Below are positions 44,797-52,905 of a DNA stretch of 64,000 nt, one piece after another. The notes below the pieces were generated by a model that made no database searches, was not told where the DNA came from, and saw only the letters and a list, made by a program, of their open reading frames with translations. The position numbers and the translations under genes were made by a program. The stretch is from NCBI GenBank assembly GCA_002869145.1, contig PKTM01000012.1, positions 62,001 to 126,000 of the forward strand, in the 5' to 3' direction. How positions within the stretch are numbered: position 1 is the stretch's first letter; every line of letters begins with the position of its first letter. This DNA comes from Denitrovibrio sp. Its GTDB lineage: Bacteria; Chrysiogenota; Deferribacteres; Deferribacterales; Geovibrionaceae.

Positions 44797-44815
44797 TGTG
44801 TCAAAAACTGTCACA
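44797..44815. promoter_or_regulatory. Weak relative of the shared operator upstream of dnaB
   Basis: TGTGTCA-AAAAC-TGTCACA matches the operator spacing with one mismatch in the left half, 64 bp before the dnaB start. It may be chance. Confidence 0.25.
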
Positions 44816-44890
44816 CTGCAATAGGGCTTTGAAATGATGTCTGAATTAAACAATAATACATGTGCTTTCCTTACGCACAAAAGAAAAAGA

Positions 44891-44910
44891 GAGGGAGCTT
44901 TCGCTCCCTC
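44891..44910 (-). terminator. Terminator of the second integrase gene
   Basis: GAGGGAGC-TTTC-GCTCCCTC, followed on the minus strand by TCTTTTTCTTTTG; 6 bp past the integrase stop. Duplicated at 27794-27813. Confidence 0.85.
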
Positions 44911-44916
44911 CTCTAT

Positions 44917-46086
44917 TTACATGTCAAAAGTTGAATCAAACTCATTTTCTTCCGGATCTTCATCCGCAGGCTTAGAATATACCTCCAGCACCATCTGCAT
45001 AGATGCATGCCCCATGTTCCTGCTAATCTCAGAGAGTTTTACTCCCGCATCAATTGATAAGACAGCAAAGGTATGCCGAGTGTTGTACATTCTCCGATAC
45101 GGAATTACTAAAGCTTTCAGTGTAGGCTTCCAGTAATCCTTAATAATATGCCTTGTCGAAGTATACGCCTCGCCATACGATGTCAAAAACATAAAGCCTT
45201 TCTTAGGCTTACCCTGCTCTATCCACAAATCATTCAGAACCAGCTTAAGCTTCTCTGGTATGCGGACTTTCCTTACAGAGGAAGCAGTTTTCGGTGCTCC
45301 AAGCTCATGCACCGCAAAACCCTGCTTGACATGATAGTAGTTCTTATCAAAGTTCATGTTCTCCCACCGGCACGCACACATCTCACCACCACGAACACCT
45401 GTAGCAAACAGAAACAGGATAATAGGATAAGCCTTTGTATGATTCTCATTAACATAATCCAGGATCGTGAGCATCTCTGTCTTAGAAAACGCATGTATTG
45501 GCGGTTTAGAATACCTTGGCACCTTAACCCGATCCATTATATTCTTATCCACGATATCTCTTTGATAAGCCAGCTCGAAGACCTGGTTTAGAGGCGTCAT
45601 ATAATTGTTGATTGTCTTGCCAGACAGCTCATCTTCCTCCATCTCTTCTATCATGTCCTGGATTTCTGACTGATGGAATGCACTTATCCATTTGTCCAAG
45701 ACTAGATACCTGCTGACTGTGCTAATAGCTGCAAGATATGATTTTCTCGTACTTTTACTAATCTCTTTTCTAGTTAACTTTTTATCAAGACTGGCTTTGT
45801 ACATATCAATAACTTCGCCAAGCGTTGCATTAACCGCTATCTTCCTACCCAGCTTATATTTCTCAATATTCTTGCTGCCAGGGAAATGCTTTACGAAATC
45901 AAATACATTTGTCCGGATCTCAGCATCTATCTGCTCTGCTAGCTCACGAGCCTTCAGCCTGTTTTCGGGAGTATCCTGCATATCAAGGTACTGCTTAATC
46001 ATTAGCCCCAAACACGGTATAATAAAGTATAAATATCCACGGTCAGATCGAAGAGTCACTTTAAGTTTCTTACTCATGATAGCCAC
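44917..46086 (-). CDS. int: Tyrosine recombinase / phage-type integrase (second element)
   Basis: The 389-aa recombinase has a short N-terminal region, a SAM-like DNA-binding domain (TRKEISKSTRKSYLAAISTVSRYLVLDKWISAF) and a catalytic domain: LFATGVRGGEMCACRWENM (Arg about 230), RMYNTRHTFAVLSIDAG, ISRNMGHASMQM and VLEVYSKP with the likely Tyr nucleophile (about 369). It overlaps the excisionase-like gene by 17 bp. Its 3' end plus terminator is duplicated at 27.8 kb. The attachment site could not be located. Confidence 0.92.
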   Translation of the reverse strand: MAIMSKKLKVTLRSDRGYLYFIIPCLGLMIKQYLDMQDTPENRLKARELAEQIDAEIRTNVFDFVKHFPGSKNIEKYKLGRKIAVNATLGEVIDMYKASLDKKLTRKEISKSTRKSYLAAISTVSRYLVLDKWISAFHQSEIQDMIEEMEEDELSGKTINNYMTPLNQVFELAYQRDIVDKNIMDRVKVPRYSKPPIHAFSKTEMLTILDYVNENHTKAYPIILFLFATGVRGGEMCACRWENMNFDKNYYHVKQGFAVHELGAPKTASSVRKVRIPEKLKLVLNDLWIEQGKPKKGFMFLTSYGEAYTSTRHIIKDYWKPTLKALVIPYRRMYNTRHTFAVLSIDAGVKLSEISRNMGHASMQMVLEVYSKPADEDPEENEFDSTFDM

Positions 46087-46276
46087 CCTCCTTCAGCAGA
46101 TGCTGAAAGGCAGCTTCGAGAAAAAGAACCTTCCCGTTTTTACCCCTGGATGATTTGATGTAATGCACCCCTTGTACAAACTCTTTTCTTGAGACTTTGT
46201 TGCGTAGGGTGCCAACAGCGATAGCCGTTCTTGCCGATAGGTCCTGATAAGACATTAAAATAGAAACGTTGTGCAT
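46070..46276 (-). CDS. Excisionase-like small DNA-binding protein
   Basis: 68 aa from the ATG at 46276, which has GGAGG 6 nt upstream; the longer open frame to 46429 contains an unlikely hydrophobic extension. The product MHNVSILMSYQDLSARTAIA followed by VGTLRNKVSRKEFVQGVHYI has a helix-turn-helix then a basic wing, like MerR/AlpA-type excisionases. It overlaps the integrase start, so the pair is cotranslated. Confidence 0.72.
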   Translation of the reverse strand: MHNVSILMSYQDLSARTAIAVGTLRNKVSRKEFVQGVHYIKSSRGKNGKVLFLEAAFQHLLKEGGYHE

Positions 46277-46556
46277 CTTATACCTCCAGCACTTATTTCT
46301 ATTTCTATAACTAACGAAAACGGGAATATAAAAAAAAACTAGCCCGAAATAAAAATAGTTTGGGTAAAATTCACTTTTTTTACGAAAAACGAGGTATCTT
46401 CTTAGGATTGAGGCTCGAAATGAGCTCAAAAAGATTTTGTACTGCTGCTCAGCATGTATTTTTTATTTATTACTGCTTATTAATCTCGAGTGATTTAATT
46501 GTGCGTAGAGTTTGACTCTATGAGTGGAATTAATTGAGGTCACATCTTATTTGATG

Positions 46557-46997
46557 TCAAAGATATCCTTTGACATCATCCAGAATTTTCACTGCTATCT
46601 CTTTTATTTTTTGAATTTCTTTACTGCCCACTCCCTCTGCCCGAAGCATCGATATGATGCTCGAATGTTCAGCATAGGAGTGATCTTCAGCTTTATCATA
46701 AATAACAGACTTATACTTAGACTTATAAAGTTCTTGCAAAGAAGTCTCAGCGACACCGCTGAAAAATATCTCAACAATATTTTCTACTGCTTCATCCAAC
46801 GTATTTTTATTTTTTACTGCTCTCTTAAGAGCAATAATATACTTAGTGACAGAATCCAGATTCAGTTCACTGTGCCCATTTCTAAAATTTGAATAGTACC
46901 CCTTCGTCATCCCTTTTTCTTTAATAAAATCATCTATTGCTACCGATTCAGTTGCTGTTGCTCTCTCTATAATATCTATAATTGCTTTTGTACTCAT
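46557..46997 (-). CDS. Putative phage-like repressor
   Basis: 146 aa from MSTKAIIDIIERATATESVA. A helix-turn-helix-like segment (IDDFIKEKGMTKGYYSNFRNGHSELNLDSVTKYIIALKRAV, about 22-62) resembles XRE-type domains; the remainder is helical. It is transcribed divergently from 47114-48121 across a region with two 18-bp operator-like repeats, the arrangement of a lysogeny-type switch. Confidence 0.6.
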   Translation of the reverse strand: MSTKAIIDIIERATATESVAIDDFIKEKGMTKGYYSNFRNGHSELNLDSVTKYIIALKRAVKNKNTLDEAVENIVEIFFSGVAETSLQELYKSKYKSVIYDKAEDHSYAEHSSIISMLRAEGVGSKEIQKIKEIAVKILDDVKGYL

Positions 46998-47017
46998 TCT
47001 ACACCTCGAAAGCAAAC

Positions 47018-47081
47018 ATTATCACAATTCAATGCGTTTTGTAAATTTCTTCTTGCATTAATTCAATTCGTATTGTATAAT
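47018..47081. promoter_or_regulatory. Divergent promoters with two 18-bp operator repeats
   Basis: Rightward: TTGCAT (47053-47058), 17 bp, TATAAT (47076-47081). Leftward: TTTACA (complement of 47040-47045), 16 bp, GATAAT (complement of 47018-47023). Repeats AATTCAATGCGTTTTGTA (47026-47043) and AATTCAATTCGTATTGTA (47060-47077) match at 16 of 18 positions in the same orientation. The first lies between the leftward -35 and -10; the second covers the rightward spacer and -10. Confidence 0.7.
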
Positions 47082-47113
47082 AGCATCAACATCAAATAAG
47101 ACGGAGGATACAA

Positions 47114-48121
47114 ATGAAAAATAAAGTAAAAAAAGTTTCTGTAATGATAGAGAAAAAATGGATTGACCTGTTTAATGTTTCAGCTGACAAAAATCTTGTG
47201 CCGGATATTAATACTACTATTGAGCAGTGTGTACATGATCTATATGTTTTTAAAGTACAGAAGATCATGGATCTCACTTACAGCTCTGAGTTCAGACCAA
47301 TACCAGCCGATATCTTTACTGATGCTATAAGACATCCACGCATCGATAAGTCTCTGGTATCAGTTACTATCAATCAGCACTACAGGCACAACGAGATTGT
47401 TGAGTATCTTGATGCAGCGACAGGTATGGAGCTTGCAGATTACGTGAATACCGCAATCAAGCTTATTGCTTTAACCTTTTATGAAAATGCCATACCTCAG
47501 GAAGTGTCAGAAGTTCAGAATGAATTCACTGACGAAGAAAAACTTGAAGCGGAGATACTTGTAGATGACATTTACTTTATGGCGGGTATTCTTAATTCAA
47601 ACAAGGCTAATATGATCAAAAAGCTCTCTGAAAGCAGTGTAGACTACAAGCGCCCGGTTGAGTTATCTAAAGAATTGCAGGACAAGCTGGACTTGGTTGT
47701 GGAAGCAGGTGAAACAGACCTCTTTAAGGACTATATGAATAGCTGTCTTTGTGAGCAAATAGTAGATACAATCTTTAATGCATACGACAATAGTGAGTAT
47801 TTAGCACTCATGAAAACTCCAATGGTTTTATATCTTGATGTAAGAAAAGTCGAAGGCAACAACAATATCTACTTATTCGTAGTCGACTCAACCATCAATG
47901 ATCGGTTTACAACTGGCGTGCACACAAACAGCAAAATGTCTGTTGAGAATTTAATAAATAATATTATTAAAATCTCTCTTGATTTTACAATCAGAACAAT
48001 AGAAGAGAAAGTAACCGATGTTATTAATAATAATCCCATCGACATGCGTACTCTGCAAAAGATGCTCCAGTACGTTATCGCAACAGCCCTGCGAATAGAG
48101 CGAGGCTCCAATCTTAATTAA
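47114..48121 (+). CDS. Unknown protein opposite the repressor
   Basis: The 335-aa product is not recognised. It begins KVKKVSVMIEKKWIDLFNVSADKNL, is mostly helical and acidic in the middle (TDEEKLEAEILVDDIYF), and contains two related segments, RPIPADIFTDAIRHPRIDKSLVS (about 63-85) and RPVELSKELQDKLDLVVEAGETDLFKDYMNS (about 179-209), that suggest an internal duplication. It has a strong sigma70 promoter covered by operators, and GGAGG precedes the ATG. Confidence 0.65.
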   Translation: MKNKVKKVSVMIEKKWIDLFNVSADKNLVPDINTTIEQCVHDLYVFKVQKIMDLTYSSEFRPIPADIFTDAIRHPRIDKSLVSVTINQHYRHNEIVEYLDAATGMELADYVNTAIKLIALTFYENAIPQEVSEVQNEFTDEEKLEAEILVDDIYFMAGILNSNKANMIKKLSESSVDYKRPVELSKELQDKLDLVVEAGETDLFKDYMNSCLCEQIVDTIFNAYDNSEYLALMKTPMVLYLDVRKVEGNNNIYLFVVDSTINDRFTTGVHTNSKMSVENLINNIIKISLDFTIRTIEEKVTDVINNNPIDMRTLQKMLQYVIATALRIERGSNLN

Positions 48122-48135
48122 CCAACCCCTCTCCA

Positions 48136-48159
48136 TATCGGGGCTTCATCGCCCCGATA
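48136..48159 (+). terminator. Hairpin terminator after 47114-48121
   Basis: TATCGGGGC (48136-48144) pairs perfectly with GCCCCGATA (48151-48159) around TTCATC, followed by CTTTCCTT; it lies between convergent genes and may serve both. Confidence 0.7.
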
Positions 48160-48204
48160 CTTTCCTTAAATATAAGTATCAAACAGTCAATTTCATAATT
48201 AAAA

Positions 48205-48642
48205 CTATATGAAAAATTCAACCATACCATATTGCTCAATATATTCTCGATACTCGTCAGAAGTTTTAAACTGTGGCGGTTTTCCTTCCAGGCTTACCAA
48301 AGGAACCATTGCCAACTGCTCTCTGATACACTGAATTACTTCGTCCAAAGTTTCAAATATTAGTTGTTTATGTGGAGGATATCCCGCTGTATTATGAAAA
48401 ATTAATACAGCATATTGCTGACCTTGCTGCAGGTTGGCTAAACTTTCTTTACTCTCATATTGAACCATAGAGTTAAAAAAGTACTCTCAATCCTTTACAA
48501 TGCCGCTTTCAGTATAGAAAGAATAATTCTTAATATTACTAAAAGATTGTGACACAATCCTATTGTCACTATCCAAAACTCTCTCCCCATTAAATCTTCC
48601 TAGGCAAAGCACAAACATTCTGTCATCTAAAAATGAGTTCAT
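48205..48642 (-). pseudogene. Unknown gene interrupted by an in-frame TGA
   Basis: On the minus strand a frame starting with ATG at 48642 reads MNSFLDDRMFVLCLGRFNGE and RVLDSDNRIVSQSFSNIKNY, meets TGA at 48487-48489, then continues as EYFFNSMVQYESKESLANLQ and on to 48205. Only the part from the Met at 48468 (87 aa) would be called as a gene. No domain recognised; the product would be 145 aa. It follows the nuclease-like gene at 48653 by 10 bp. Confidence 0.6.
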
Positions 48643-48652
48643 CTAAAACACC

Positions 48653-49354
48653 TCATATATCTTCTAACGATATCGACATATTATATATTTTAAGATCAAT
48701 ATTATCGTTCGTGCTGGCAGCATATGAAAGGCTGGGGTCTATTGTTCCGGCAATTATTATCCCTGAAACTTTCTTACTGGGGAAATGTTTCTTGATTAAC
48801 CCCATGTACATTGATATCTGCCCAAAAACCTTATAGTCGGCTGTCCCTGACTTCAGTTCAAGCACCATCAAAGCACCTGTTTCAGAATGCTCCAGCAATA
48901 CATCGATACGTCTATTCTCAACAGGGTACTCAATCCCCTCTTGATTATCGCCATAGATTTTATATCCAGGAAACAAGTCACTTATTTGCGAACAAAGAGT
49001 TTTTTGTAAATCTTTTTCATATGCAAAATTCGTGGTTAAATTATCTATATCATCACGAATACATTCCCCTTCATTAACATTTGATCTATCAACTAAGAAG
49101 TTGGCATACTTATTTATTGCTGCCCTATATAAGCCATTTTGTAGAGCGCCAAATTCTTCAAACCTGCCACCTTGGTTATATTCTGATTTAATTACTTCAA
49201 GTTCATTAATATTATCAATCGAATAGACATTTATAGCAGAATTAGTATTTTGATTATAATGATCAGATATCCCAGTAATAGCTCTTGCATAATTGTTAAC
49301 GGTTCCTGCTACTCGCCCTTCTCTCTCCATCCATTGTCTAAATAAAGCTTCCAT
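48653..49354 (-). CDS. NucS/DUF91-like PD-(D/E)XK nuclease-fold protein
   Basis: The 233-aa protein has a C-terminal nuclease core: YPVENRRIDVLLEHSETGALMVLELKSGTADYKVFGQISMYMGL, containing the Asp and E-x-K motif (about residues 150-190) and the conserved Q-x-x-x-Y helix. The N-terminal half (FRQWMEREGRVAGTVNNYARAITGI) resembles a short SAM-like or integrase-type helical DNA-binding domain. Upstream is the WYL regulator on the same strand, with 9 bp between them. Confidence 0.75.
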   Translation of the reverse strand: MEALFRQWMEREGRVAGTVNNYARAITGISDHYNQNTNSAINVYSIDNINELEVIKSEYNQGGRFEEFGALQNGLYRAAINKYANFLVDRSNVNEGECIRDDIDNLTTNFAYEKDLQKTLCSQISDLFPGYKIYGDNQEGIEYPVENRRIDVLLEHSETGALMVLELKSGTADYKVFGQISMYMGLIKKHFPSKKVSGIIIAGTIDPSLSYAASTNDNIDLKIYNMSISLEDI

Positions 49355-49363
49355 ATATTACTC

Positions 49364-50281
49364 CTATTTATTCAATTCCTTTGCACTGTCCAGCATATCT
49401 ACAAAATAGTCCCTTACTACATGCGGAGAAATGATCTTGATATGAGGTATCCAGTCGAGGCAGAGCTTCACACATTCCAGTGGGGAACCCGCCTGAAAGC
49501 TAAAGATGATGTCACCGTTTTCCTTCTCCTCTATGATCTCCTGATAAGGGAAGAACTTTTTACGTTTCAAAAAACCTGCCAAATCAGACTGCATAAGACA
49601 CTCAACCATTATCTTTTTGTGCGGGTCAAAGAATATACTCTTTGCGCCCTGAATCTCCTCTTCAATGCCTTTCGGCACCTCATCATAAGTTCTGCCTGTC
49701 GGCTGTATATCAGAGATCAGGTCCAGTCCAAACTTACGGATTTCGTCTTTCTCTTTTGCCCCTACCAAATACCAGAAGCCGTCGCTATAAATCAGTCTAT
49801 AAGGCCTCACCCTATATATTTCGTCATTTTTACTATACTTAAATTGGATTTCTTGTCTATTCAGGATGCTGTTCTCCAGTTCGGTAAATATGGGTGCAAT
49901 TTTGTCAAAATCCACCGTATCTGCTTTAAGAAAACTTACAATATTCTCTTTGTTTGATGCGGTAATAATCTTCTTTTTAATTTTCTTCAGCATGTCAGAA
50001 TAATCACTTTGCAGCAGAGATTCGGCGTAATCAAATATGCCGGAGAGAATGGCCAGTTCATTACTTTTCAGATAGCTGTCCTGCAAACCATATTTATCTG
50101 TGAGGTACCACCTATGATTTTCTTCATCATAGCAAACACCAGGCAGATATGTCATTTCGTTAAGGTATCTCTGGGCAGTACGGATGCTAACCTCAAATTC
50201 CTCTGCCACAATCGAAGAGGTAACGTATCTGTTTTCATTAAGGAGCTTTATCAGGTTCAGGGCTATGTAGAGCTTATTCAT
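49364..50281 (-). CDS. HTH-WYL transcriptional regulator (intact)
   Basis: The 305-aa protein has an N-terminal winged HTH (ALNLIKLLNENRYVTSSIVAEEFEVSIRTAQRYLNEMTYLPG), a WYL domain (IQFKYSKNDEIYRVRPYRLIYSDGFWYLVGAKE, about 150-185) and a C-terminal WCX dimer domain (IKIISPHVVRDYFVDMLDSAKEL). Relatives such as CapW and BrxR repress defence operons until a nucleic-acid or nucleotide ligand binds. A copy of the shared 19-bp operator lies 34 bp upstream of its ATG, so it is the best candidate for the regulator of the dispersed sites. Confidence 0.9.
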   Translation of the reverse strand: MNKLYIALNLIKLLNENRYVTSSIVAEEFEVSIRTAQRYLNEMTYLPGVCYDEENHRWYLTDKYGLQDSYLKSNELAILSGIFDYAESLLQSDYSDMLKKIKKKIITASNKENIVSFLKADTVDFDKIAPIFTELENSILNRQEIQFKYSKNDEIYRVRPYRLIYSDGFWYLVGAKEKDEIRKFGLDLISDIQPTGRTYDEVPKGIEEEIQGAKSIFFDPHKKIMVECLMQSDLAGFLKRKKFFPYQEIIEEKENGDIIFSFQAGSPLECVKLCLDWIPHIKIISPHVVRDYFVDMLDSAKELNK

Positions 50282-50314
50282 AAATCACACCTCATTTACA
50301 AAATAATTGTAGCA

Positions 50315-50333
50315 TGCGACAGCTGTTGTCGCT
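50315..50333. promoter_or_regulatory. Shared 19-bp operator, copy 4
   Basis: TGCGACA-GCTGT-TGTCGCT between the divergent WYL regulator (start 50281) and the lipoprotein gene (start 50374). Left half-site identical to copies 2 and 3. Confidence 0.68.
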
Positions 50334-50373
50334 TCGTCAATTTATTATCAATCCATAATAGTGGAGGTGTGGT

Positions 50374-50973
50374 ATGCACAACAGAATAATTTTAATTTTT
50401 ACGGCAATGATAATGCTCCTTGTCCTCGTGGGATGCGGCGGTGGTGGTGGCGGTGGAGAAGAGTCAACTATGAGCGGAACGACGCCCATCAACCTGAACG
50501 ACAGAGATTCAATTTACGGTACATATCAGGTTACTTTTGTCTCTGTTAACTGTACTAATGGGGAATCTTTCACCACGTCTAACGACAGAGTGGATGAGTT
50601 CAGGGCGTTTGTAGGCTACGGTTATAGTAACTTCTACAGAGATCTTTATCTTGAGGCGGATGGGACTGTTTTGATCGATGTGGCAGATGTCAGACCTTAT
50701 GATCAGGTGGAGTCAAACAACTATACTTCCACCACGAACATGATAGATGATTATAACTTTACTGAGACCATCTACAATGTGCCCGTCAGTTATTACTATT
50801 GTGATTACACATACAGATACAAAAAAATCAGCGATTCTATCGTAACAAATTATTTCCGTGTGGTCAGAAGCAGAACAACTGATGTAAGCGAAGGATATAT
50901 CTTTTTTGATGAGGCAGAACTGCCGAATTTTAACCTGGAGTTTGGAAATCTGTTTAACAGATTTTCAAATTAA
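50374..50973 (+). CDS. Lipoprotein with poly-glycine linker
   Basis: The 199-aa product has a lipoprotein signal (RIILIFTAMIMLLVLVGC) followed directly by seven glycines after the lipid-bearing Cys, a flexible spacer typical of some outer-membrane lipoproteins. The mature domain is Tyr/Asn-rich and predicted beta (GYGYSNFYRDLYLEADGTVLIDVADV). GGAGG lies 8 nt upstream. The operator between it and the WYL gene suggests common control. Not otherwise recognised. Confidence 0.7.
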   Translation: MHNRIILIFTAMIMLLVLVGCGGGGGGGEESTMSGTTPINLNDRDSIYGTYQVTFVSVNCTNGESFTTSNDRVDEFRAFVGYGYSNFYRDLYLEADGTVLIDVADVRPYDQVESNNYTSTTNMIDDYNFTETIYNVPVSYYYCDYTYRYKKISDSIVTNYFRVVRSRTTDVSEGYIFFDEAELPNFNLEFGNLFNRFSN

Positions 50974-50984
50974 TCCCAACATGG

Positions 50985-51012
50985 GCTCCCGTATTTCATG
51001 CGGGAGCTTTTT
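50985..51012 (+). terminator. Terminator after the poly-Gly lipoprotein
   Basis: GCTCCCG (50985-50991) pairs with CGGGAGC (51001-51007), followed by TTTTT; also positioned to end the convergent small lipoprotein gene. Confidence 0.85.
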
Positions 51013-51014
51013 AT

Positions 51015-51170
51015 TTACTTTGGATACCAGTATTGTTTTCCTTCCTTTATCTCGTACCAATAAGCAGGACGATATGATGGTTTATCAGGTTTTACCCCTG
51101 AGTGTTCAGCAGTAATCCATGAACATGAAGCAATGGATAGTATTATTACGATTATAATTATTCTTCGCAT
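51015..51170 (-). CDS. Very small lipoprotein (51 aa)
   Basis: From ATG at 51170, preceded by GGAGG at 6 nt, the product MRRIIIIVIILSIASCSWIT has a lipoprotein leader with a lipobox IASC and a short mature part ending PAYWYEIKEGKQYWYPK. A longer frame to 51215 lacks a ribosome-binding site. Function unknown. Confidence 0.6.
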   Translation of the reverse strand: MRRIIIIVIILSIASCSWITAEHSGVKPDKPSYRPAYWYEIKEGKQYWYPK

Positions 51171-51259
51171 ACGACACCTCCAGTTATTTAATAACTTATG
51201 TCTAATAGGCGTCATTAATTGTCGTATTCATGTTTAATTATACAAACAAGAGGTGCGAG

Positions 51260-51580
51260 ATGAAAACCTTCCCCGTAATCGAATACATTCACGACAAACA
51301 CATTGTCAGAGACCGTGTGTCTTGCAGTTCCGTATATTCAGTAAAGATGATCAGGATGGACGATCTTGATGACTGGCCTTGGTTTCTGGCTGAGCTATTT
51401 ATATTCGACCTCTTCGGATGGATCACCCCTTCTAAATACAGGGTTGAGGTTTCAACTGAAAAAGGCGTTTACCGCTCGTGCATTAAAAATAAAAAATATG
51501 AATTACGGTATATAGATGAAATCAAAAAGTCAGACCCTGATTTCGATGCACTATTAAAAGATATAAGCTTCAGAGTTTGA
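51260..51580 (+). CDS. Unknown 106-aa protein
   Basis: Start at 51260 is chosen for GAGGTG 5 nt upstream. The product MKTFPVIEYIHDKHIVRDRV has an aromatic patch (DDWPWFLAELFIFDLFGWITPSKY) and ends DFDALLKDISFRV. No family recognised; no signal peptide. The following 99 bp up to the phosphatase gene contain a possible readthrough tail of that gene on the minus strand. Confidence 0.5.
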   Translation: MKTFPVIEYIHDKHIVRDRVSCSSVYSVKMIRMDDLDDWPWFLAELFIFDLFGWITPSKYRVEVSTEKGVYRSCIKNKKYELRYIDEIKKSDPDFDALLKDISFRV

Positions 51581-51679
51581 ATATGACAATCATGAGCTCT
51601 TTTTCTTCTTTTTTCTTTTAACGCTTTCACCAGCTTCTTTTACACATTCATCAAGATGCCAGTCAAAATAGTCTTCATA

Positions 51680-52471
51680 TTAATCACTGCTAGGCTCTTT
51701 ATCGCAAGGAGGTTCCGTATAAGGGAAACTCACAGTCTCATACTCGCCAGTCTCCGAATCAATAAGTAAAACTGACAGAGCATTTCCGTAACAGCAGCCT
51801 GTGTCCAGACCTATATCAGCAGAAGTCCCATCAGCAGTTTTTGTTATGACAGGGGCTATTTCAAGACCAGCTGATTTATAATCAAGTGAAGTATGACCGA
51901 ACACATAATATGTATTTTTACGTTCCTTCAGGCCGCCATAAAAATATCGCTCACGACTGTACATCAGGTCTTCCAAGTCATAGCCTCCCATCTTTTCCCC
52001 ATCGAGAATTCTATCTAGAGTGTCTCTGTCACCGCCTGAATGGGAAAAGATATAAGTCTTGTCTCCGATTTTCTGGACATGGTATATCTTCGCATTATCA
52101 AATATCGACAAATACTCTTTCATCTCATTACGTAATTCTTCTGAAATAAACTCTTCCTTTGTAAATGACTCGACTGTCTTTTCACCGCCGTTTCTCATCC
52201 AATATCGATATGCTTCATTGTCCCTAATACTTAACCAGCGAAGAAGCTTATCTTCATGATTACCTTTAAGTAAAATCACTGGGGTATCAGACTCCATAAG
52301 ATTTTTCACATACCTCAAAACCCATTTTGACCACTGACCTCGATCGATAAGGTCGCCCAAATATATGTACTGAACAATCTCATTGTTCTCCTTGATCTTT
52401 TCTATAAGTTTGACGTGCTCGTATTGGCAGCCATGTATGTCAGTAAAAACCGCTATAACTTTCTTTTTCAT
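51680..52471 (-). CDS. PPP-type metallophosphatase
   Basis: The 263-aa protein belongs to the serine/threonine-phosphatase or Ap4A-hydrolase branch of calcineurin-like enzymes: TDIHGCQYEH (about 11-20), YLGDLIDRGQWS (36-47), LLKGNHEDKLLRW (66-78), FSHSGGDRD and VFGHTSLDY supply the dinuclear metal ligands. After its TAA (51680-51682) the same frame stays open for 29 codons (YEDYFDWHLDECVKEAGESV, then a Lys-rich end) to TGA at 51590-51592, possibly a lost or readthrough tail. It is the last of a cluster of five phosphoesterases. Confidence 0.85.
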   Translation of the reverse strand: MKKKVIAVFTDIHGCQYEHVKLIEKIKENNEIVQYIYLGDLIDRGQWSKWVLRYVKNLMESDTPVILLKGNHEDKLLRWLSIRDNEAYRYWMRNGGEKTVESFTKEEFISEELRNEMKEYLSIFDNAKIYHVQKIGDKTYIFSHSGGDRDTLDRILDGEKMGGYDLEDLMYSRERYFYGGLKERKNTYYVFGHTSLDYKSAGLEIAPVITKTADGTSADIGLDTGCCYGNALSVLLIDSETGEYETVSFPYTEPPCDKEPSSD

Positions 52472-52480
52472 ATCGACCTC

Positions 52481-52897
52481 TTAAACTATCTTACAGCTCT
52501 GGATCATATGCATACAAAGAGTCTTGTAGTCCTGAGCTTTTTCTGTTTCATCTTTACAGTCCTGAATTCCTTGCAGAGTGTCACACCATGCACATGAACC
52601 GTATTCAACTTTGAAAGTGAAATAATTACACGGTTGATAGTCCAGTTCAGGCACAACAAAAAGCAGTGTCCCCTGATAGTACCCATCATCTATTTCATAA
52701 ATAGTCCGATAATCGGGAACACCTTCACAGTAAACTTCCCCAAACCAGTCCGGCTTAGCCTTATTGATTTCTTTTATGTTCATTCGTTCCAGGGTGATCC
52801 TCAGCAAATCTTTATAGCTGCCAAAATTATTACATTTGAGAAGCATATATAAATCTTCTTCGATCTCTGTAAATCTTTGGGCCATTTCCTCGATCAT
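52481..52897 (-). CDS. Phage-type protein of unknown function inside the phosphoesterase operon
   Basis: The 138-aa product includes NYFTFKVEYGSCAWCDTLQG and ends with YKTLCMHMIQSCKIV; the S-C-x-W/G-C-D-T-L pattern recurs in small hypothetical proteins of phages and mobile elements. It lies 9 bp from each neighbour, within the run of phosphoesterases. The function is not known. Confidence 0.6.
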   Translation of the reverse strand: MIEEMAQRFTEIEEDLYMLLKCNNFGSYKDLLRITLERMNIKEINKAKPDWFGEVYCEGVPDYRTIYEIDDGYYQGTLLFVVPELDYQPCNYFTFKVEYGSCAWCDTLQGIQDCKDETEKAQDYKTLCMHMIQSCKIV

Positions 52898-52905
52898 TAC
52901 TTACC

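Noticed and set aside
44797-44815. Fifth copy of the shared operator upstream of dnaB
   Set aside because: One half-site is mismatched and dnaB is a core gene; listed only as a weak site and not counted in the regulon.
48557-48579. TGTGACA...TGTCACT pair as another operator
   Set aside because: The spacing is 9 instead of 5 and the pair lies inside a coding frame.
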